Shown piece after piece: positions 58,356-64,000 of a stretch of 64,000 nucleotides of DNA. A model generated the notes under the pieces. That model was not told the DNA's origin. It saw only the letters and a list, made by a program, of their open reading frames with translations, and did no database searches. Each line of letters begins with the position of its first letter. The first letter of the stretch is position 1. The translations under genes and the position numbers were made by a program. The DNA comes from Cladorhizidae sp. MBARI D1340-BT2 (Eukaryota; Porifera; Demospongiae; Poecilosclerida; Cladorhizidae), in NCBI GenBank assembly GCA_028752905.1, contig JAQNBH010000005.1, positions 1,233,474 to 1,297,473 of the forward strand, given 5' to 3'.

Positions 58356-58736
58356 CTCGTGTTGGCAATAGTATATAAATGATGCAACATGAACTCTGCT
58401 GCGTTAGAGCTCGCTTAATGCCAGCTGTTTGCTAGCGAGTCTGAACACCCCCCCCCCCCCCACACACACACGCACATGCACCTCTGGAGCCACTTTCTTT
58501 GTTGACAATCAGTCCAATATATATAGTTTTGATTATGAAAGAGAAAAATTGCTGGGAGTAGCGGAGGTTTGCTGTTTCAGGCTGCTCTTGTTTCTGTTTG
58601 AGCATTATTAGGTGCATCTAGTCAGAATTTGAGGGTCTCCAGATTTTGTACATTAACATATCACCACATGCCATGCCTTGTTATTGTTGACTAGACGTGC
58701 TTGTGTGCAGCTAGTCCACTTCCCAATATAACCACA
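58356..58736. other. Unique sequence with a C/CA tract
   Basis: Contains a TATATAAAT word at about 58369, a poly-C plus (CA)n tract at 58447-58470, and at 58660-58735 a diverged precursor of the next array. No exon recognised; the two opposite 60-codon frames here are shadows. Confidence 0.4.
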
Positions 58737-59252
58737 TACCATATCTTGTTGCTACTGACTGCACGGGCCTGCACCATGTGGGCCTAGCTACAGTATCTTG
58801 TTGCTACTGACTGCACGGGCCTGCACCATGTGGGCCTAGCTACAGTATCTTGTTGCTACTGACTGCACGGGCCTGCACCATGTAGGCCTAGCTACAGTAT
58901 CTTGTTGCTACTGACTGCACGGGCCTGGGCCTAGCTACAGTATCTTGTTGCTACTGACTGCACGGGCCTGCACCATGTAGGCCTAGCTACAGTATCTTGT
59001 TGCTACTGACTGCACGGGCCTGCACCATGTGGGCCTAGCTACTTTATCTTGTTGCTACTGACTGCACGGGCCTGCACCATGTGGGCCTAGCTACAGTATC
59101 TTGTTGCTACTGACTGCACGGGCCTGCACCATGTGGGCCTAGCTACAGTATCTTGTTGCTACTGACTGCACGGGCCTGCACCATGTGGGCCTAGCTACAG
59201 TATCTTGTTGCTACTGACTGCACGGGCCTGCACCATGTGGGCCTAGCTACAG
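58737..59252. repeat. 52-bp minisatellite, about 10 copies
   Basis: Unit of 52 bp with TATCTTGTTGCTACTGACTG, CACGGGCCTGCACCATGTG and GGCCTAGCTACAG. One unit (near 58930) lacks the CACCATGTG part. The preceding 80 bp look like an older, diverged unit. Confidence 0.95.
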
Positions 59253-59454
59253 CATGACTTAGTAACAGTTGCACAGAGAAGTCCAACCAAACAGCTGATC
59301 TAACTAGAGGCGTATTTCTCTCCTCTGCTCAACATCCAAGCTGCTAGATGCTAGAACACAATTCACACTAAGTGCATTGAAATAAGATCTCAACCTGTCA
59401 ATTTGGTTTTCTAGCAAATGGGTCAAGTGTGCAACAGTTGCTTACTCTTCCAAG

Positions 59455-59776
59455 CAATTGATGGTAGGTCTCAAGTGGACAATATTTTCATGGACTTTCA
59501 AAAGGCTTTAAATAGTGTCCACATACAGAATTAGCGATGAAGTTATGGACTTTGGGTATTGCTGGTGACCTTTGGATGTGGTTCAAGGCTAGGCATATCT
59601 AATGGGCAGATGGCAATGCGTCTCTATTAATGGCTCCAACTACTTCCATTGTTATCAGGTGTTCCTCAAGGAAGTGTATTGGGCCCTATGCTTTTTATCA
59701 TTTATGTGACTGATCTTTCAGAGTTGATCAAGCACTCTAATCTTTTGATGCTTGCTGATGACCAAGTGAAAAACTG
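59455..59776 (+). pseudogene. LINE reverse-transcriptase remnant
   Basis: Fragments in more than one frame match the fingers/palm of a non-LTR retrotransposon RT. They are DGRSQVDNIFMDFQKALNSV (59461-59520; stop shortly after), then LSGVPQGSVLGPMLFIIYVT and DLSELIKHSNLLMLADDQVK (59652-59772). GVPQGSVLGP is motif B and LADD the catalytic motif C. In motif A the usual KAFD reads KALN. Frameshifts and stops separate the pieces, and no endonuclease or ORF1 is seen nearby. It is a dead, 5'- and 3'-truncated copy of CR1/Jockey/L2-like type; the exact clade is not decidable here. Confidence 0.88.
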
Positions 59777-60075
59777 ATGCAATTGTGGGGATGTGGAGTT
59801 CTCAGTGGAAACAAAATCTGTGCACTTAACTGGTTGGGTTCATGTGCATCAGCTTATCTCAAGGAGATCATCTCACAAGGATTTGGAAATGCTTCCTCTG
59901 GCCTTAGCTGGAGCAGCCACTGTGTGCTGATATAGCCTCCAGGGCATACCAGCTTTTGGAACTTCTTCCACTCACTTCAGTACCTCCTCATCAATTTCAG
60001 CTACGAAATCACCGGACATCTCACTAATCCACTCAAGGGTAACCTCTGGCACTCACATCTGGCGTCCTGTGCTTA
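59777..60075. other. Non-coding sequence, possibly LINE 3' remains
   Basis: Unique sequence between the RT remnant and the TTAA-flanked element. It may be further decayed LINE sequence, but no motif supports this. Confidence 0.35.
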
Positions 60076-61656
60076 TTAAGGGGGGACTATGCGTCAAAAA
60101 TTAGAGATTTCTTTTTTTTTTTCCCCCTCTTTTTTCCCTTCTTCTTGCAAACAATTTTTTTGTCCATGTAAGAGATCAAGAAACTACAAAGAGAACACAT
60201 CTTGCATGATATTTGCCCTAATTTGGTCCATATTTTTCTCATTTCCCCCCCCCCCCCAAAAAATCTTGGGTTTTTTTTACCGTAAAGCTCATAACTTTTC
60301 TAAACTTTACTAAAAAATGATAATTTTTATATCACTGGATAGCCCTTCTAATTATCTATCTATTGTGTGTGCCAAAATTTTAAGTACTCTAAGTATTAGC
60401 AAGTTATGGTGATTTGAAGTGGTGAGGTTTGGGATTTTTCCTGGTGTTTTCCAGTTGCCAAAGCGGTGGCCTGCCACAAAAACCACTACATTTATTGATA
60501 ATCTGTTCACATATTGCAGATTAGGGCCTTCTCTATCACCTGACCAAATCTGGGACTATGGTCTTGATAATTAGGGCAGTTATGAACTGTACTGCAAGAT
60601 GATCAACTTATTTAGGGATCTTGATGTATCTTCCGAGAAAATATGTCTGCAGAGACATTCAACATATCATTAGGAACAAAGAATAAGGAAATAGGGAATA
60701 AAATGACCTGCACATACAACAAAAGTTATGGCGATTTATAATACTTTGGTGGTGCTGACGTACAGTCCCTCCTCCCCCCCCACACACACACCCCGGGCAA
60801 CTACACATGAAATAAGTTCAAACTGTTGTTGCATCTATATATCTACTTGCTATTTCCAAAGTTTTAGAGACATAGGATGCTTCTTTCAAAGTTATGGTGG
60901 ATCTACTTCATCATACATTTCTTTGACATGCACAAACATTCAGCTGTAAAGGAAAATTCCATAACAATTTTCATCATATTTTTCTTTGTTACATGTAGGC
61001 ACAGAAAAACTCAAGAGTCACGGAAGTAAAAAAAAACAGATCAAGGAATTGCTAAAACTTGTAAAAGAACATATTTTGTCAACTTATTTCAGTGCTAACT
61101 CAAACATTTCGTTTTCCAAACTTGGAATGCTTATTCCCACAATTAATGGAAATATTTCTTGTTGCGAGAATAACTTTAAAACCGTTTGCTAATTTTTTGG
61201 GCTATGTATGTCATTTGAGAGCCTCGTGAATCAGATTTTTGTTTACTGCAAGGATTGCCAAGAGATGGTGGTTAGAAGAGGTGGCCTCTAGTTTTTATCA
61301 GTTTTTCAGACTCAGTAGTGTGTAACTAATCAACATGACAACATATGGTAACTTTGGTCCATGGATATCACTGAGACACTCCTTAGCAAACCACACACCA
61401 ATTATGAGTAAATGACTTCAAATCGTTAGGCAGCTATATAGGTCTGCCACAAATATCTTGGAGTCACCTCGATGTTTCTGCATGTATCTTCTGAGAAAAT
61501 TTGTATATAGAGATATTTAACACTTTATAAAAACAAACACAGAATAATAAAGACTTTGGTACGATAAATACTTGTGTAGACGAAAGAGAAAAAAAGTGAT
61601 GACAATTAGAAATAGGTACAACTATTTTGTGGTTTTGACGCATAGTCCCCCCTTAA
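60076..61656. mobile_element. TTAA-flanked inverted-repeat element, 1573 bp
   Basis: The element 60080-61652 starts GGGGGGACTATGCGTCAAAA and ends in the exact reverse complement, a perfect 20-bp terminal inverted repeat. It is bounded on both sides by TTAA (60076-60079 and 61653-61656), the target duplication used by piggyBac and Kolobok elements. It encodes no transposase; open frames at 60089, 60728 and 60986 are unremarkable. Inside, related copies of a GTATCTTCYGAGAAAAT block occur at about 60628 and 61486, and AAGTTATGGYGATTT words recur, suggesting an old internal duplication. Confidence 0.9.
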
Positions 61657-62043
61657 AGACATTGCATTTATAGAGAAAATCCAGAGCTACAAAATATATA
61701 CTAAAAGATTAGAATTCAGAGTAGAAATCACACTTTAATTAGAGTCTCCCTCTATATACTGCTACTGAAGATGGAATATGATATATCAGACATGTTCCTA
61801 GTGAACTCTCTAAGGTCAGAGGTCTCCAATTTCAAAATTCGTGATCATATTGAATTCTGCTGTGGTCACTGGATCCAATAGCCACCTGAAGATGAAACTC
61901 AAATATGCTCACACTAATCCCTGCAGGACACATCTTTTTACTGTATTCCTAAGAAGAATCTCGGGACACTTCTGGAAAATCGTTTTTGGAGCACTTTGAC
62001 CTGATATCATATGTACCTACCATTTCTATTGTCCATGTAATAA
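61657..62043. other. Unique sequence after the TTAA element
   Basis: Continues the sequence interrupted at 60076. No gene or element recognised. Confidence 0.4.
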
Positions 62044-62950
62044 ATATTCATTATTATCCCATCCCTGAGTCTATCCTACATCTATATATTAATATATTAT
62101 TATCCCATCCCTGAGTCTATTCTATATCTATATATTAATAGATTATTATCCCATCCCTGAGTCTATCCTTATCTATATATTAATAGATTATTATCCCATC
62201 CCTGAGTCTATTCTATATCTATATATTAATAGATTATTATGCCATCCCTGAGTCTATCCTATATCTATATATTTAATAGATTATTATCCCATGAGTCTAT
62301 CCTACATCTATATATTATTATCCCATCCCAGAGTCTATCCTATATCTATATATTAATATATAGATGATTATCCCATCCTTGAGTCTATCCTACAAATAGA
62401 TTATTATCCCATCCATGAGTCTATCCTACATCTATATATTAATAGACCATCCCTGAGTCTATCCTATATCTATATATATATATTAATAGATTATTATCCC
62501 ATCCCTGAGTCTATCCTACATCTATATATTAATAGATTATTATCCCATCCCTGAGTCTATCCTACATCTATATATTAATAGATTATTATCCCATCCTTGA
62601 GTCTATCCTATATCTATATATTAATAGATTAGTATCCCATGAGTCTATCCTATATCTATATATTAATAGATTATTATCCCATCCTTGAGTCTATCCTATT
62701 AATAGATTAGTATCCCATCCTTGAGTCTATCCTATATCTATATATATATTAATAGATTATTATACCATCCCTGAGTCTATCCTATATCTATATATTAATA
62801 GATTATTATCCCATCCTTGAGTCTATCCTATATCTATATATTAATAGATTATTATCCCATCCCTGAGTCTATCCTACATCTATATATTAATAGATTATTA
62901 TGCCATCCTTGAGTCTATCCTATATCTATATATTAATAGATTATTATCCA
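62044..62950. repeat. 46-bp AT-rich minisatellite, about 20 copies
   Basis: Unit of 46 bp with ATTATTATCCCATCCCTGAG, TCTATCCTATATC and TATATATTAATAG. Many units have deletions (for example near 62290, 62390, 62445 and 62700) and the TATATA part varies in length. Confidence 0.94.
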
Positions 62951-63152
62951 ATAGACTGCAATTTAGAAACACGGATAGCTAGCTACAGGTACAGGCACAA
63001 CAGTTTGACTTGGGGCTGGAGCTACTGAAGCTCTTCCTTACTCCAAATAGACTTCTTCATCTAAACACTAGCAAACCATGACACTGTAAGCCATACTTTA
63101 CCCGCCAAATACCCGCTCGAAATTACAATACCAGGAACTAGCTGTATATAGC

Positions 63153-63168
63153 AGGCTCACGTGAGCCT
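63153..63168. repeat. Perfect 16-bp palindrome
   Basis: AGGCTCACGTGAGCCT is fully self-complementary with the E-box CACGTG at its centre. It could be a bHLH binding site or a hairpin within a repeat; no evidence decides. Confidence 0.85.
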
Positions 63169-63393
63169 TAGCGTCTCATTTTTCCTGATGAATTATAGTC
63201 GAAACGTCCAGTGAATACAATTTGAAGTTGGTTATTGAGAAGGTGATTTTAATGTTATGTCAACTGAGAGTTCACAGAATAATAATAATGACATAAAATG
63301 AGGAAAGAATTATCGATTATTGCCCCATGGCCAAAACAACATGATACTAGCAGCTACAGAAGTCCATTTGCATGTAGAGACTGATTTTTTCTG

Positions 63394-63590
63394 TCACTCA
63401 ATATCAGTGCAAGGCTTGGGTCCATAAAAACAGTATATACAAGGGATTTCCAAATCATACCCAGCTCCTCTGTTGATTGTGTCACCGGTCACTTCAGCAA
63501 AGCCTTTATTGAAGCTCCTTCTCAGAAACTGAGAGATGACTGAGGCAATATTGTAGGCCATGTAGCCAGCAACAACACCCTCTCTCATCA
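63394..63590 (-). CDS. Probable terminal exon of an unidentified gene
   Basis: On the minus strand a good acceptor, CTGCTGTTGCAG, precedes 65 open codons ending TGA at 63394-63396. It reads MREGVVAGYMAYNIASVISQ, FLRRSFNKGFAEVTGDTINR, then GAGYDLEIPCIYCFYGPKPC and TDIE. The short C-terminus has a CIYC pair and a further Cys in a GPKPC stretch; the first third is amphipathic or hydrophobic. I do not recognise the family. A possible poly(A) signal ATTAAA lies about 140 bp downstream (TTTAAT at 63248-63253 on the plus strand). Earlier exons would lie beyond the window end, past an intron that holds a 48-bp array. Confidence 0.55.
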
Positions 63591-63609
63591 CTGCAACAGC
63601 AGATTAGTT

Positions 63610-64000
63610 ACAACTGTTAGTGGGCTACACACGAATACAAAACTAACTGAAAATGTACAGTGTTTTATACTGGTGTCTGCACGACCTACAAAACTGAGCT
63701 ATTGATAATATTTTATGCTGGTGTCTGCACGACCTACAAAACACTGTCTGTGTCACACAAACTACCACACACGAATACAAAACTAACTGAGAATGTACAG
63801 TGTTTTATACTGGTGTCTGCACGACCTACAAAACTGAGCTATTGATAATATTTTATGCTGGTGTCTGCACGACCTACAAAACTGAGACATTGATAATATT
63901 TTATACTACAAAACTGAGACATTGATAATATTTTATGCTGGCGTCTGCACGACCTACAAAACTGAGACATTGATAATATTTTATGCTGGCGTCTGCACGA
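63610..64000. repeat. 48-bp minisatellite running off the window end
   Basis: Units of about 48 bp with TTTTATGCTGGTGTCTGCAC, GACCTACAAAACTGAG and ATTGATAATA. A longer 140-bp period (CACACGAATACAAAACTAAC at 63629 and 63769) encloses the first units. It continues past base 64000. Confidence 0.92.

Noticed and set aside
60089..61192. Small open frames inside the TTAA-flanked element
   Set aside because: No transposase motif, low-complexity starts (Phe/Ser/Pro-rich from T and C runs), and no codon signal.
1..64000. CRISPR arrays
   Set aside because: Repeats are contiguous tandem units without unique spacers, and the genome is that of an animal.

Overview
The window looks like nuclear DNA of an invertebrate animal. 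It has GT-AG (and one GC-AG) introns, two recognisable animal genes, remains of piggyBac, hAT-type and LINE elements, and an extreme load of minisatellites. A sponge or another early-branching marine invertebrate would fit, but nothing in the sequence proves the taxon. By my boundaries about 48 kb of 64 kb (roughly 75%) is tandem repeat, in at least sixteen unrelated unit families. Nearly all of the long open frames come from these arrays and are not genes.

Layout. 1-5538: three successive arrays (33-, 31- and 64-bp units). 6052-22292, plus strand: six exons of an SLC49-family (SLC49A3/MFSD7-like) major-facilitator transporter, 496 codons when joined, lacking the first half of TM1. Its introns are packed with arrays (64-, 31-, 35-, 53- and 48-bp units). 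The largest intron, 10.7 kb, holds a 35-bp array that is interrupted by a 3.65-kb composite insert carrying a MITE-like inverted repeat and a broken piggyBac transposase. 22369-52605: one 43-bp HindIII-type satellite of about 700 copies with several layers of segmental duplication, starting 77 bp after the transporter stop codon.

52606-57305: a purine-rich array, a decayed PHD-finger fragment on the minus strand, a short GGGCTA tract, a 677-bp hAT-like non-autonomous element with an 8-bp target duplication, then the last two recognisable exons of a BNIP1/Sec20 SNARE gene (plus strand), whose intron is filled by a 26-bp array. 57481-62950: 38-, 52- and 46-bp arrays, a LINE reverse-transcriptase remnant and a 1.57-kb TTAA-flanked inverted-repeat element. 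63394-63590: a probable terminal exon of an unidentified minus-strand gene, with another array in its upstream intron.

The two identified genes act separately: SLC49A3-like is a membrane transporter, BNIP1/Sec20 is a Golgi-to-ER SNARE. What links the window is architecture: each intron or flank has its own private minisatellite, and in one clear case (exon 4 of the transporter), possibly two, the repeat unit includes a 3' splice site and the start of an exon. I found no tRNA, rRNA, CRISPR array or bacterial-type operon.
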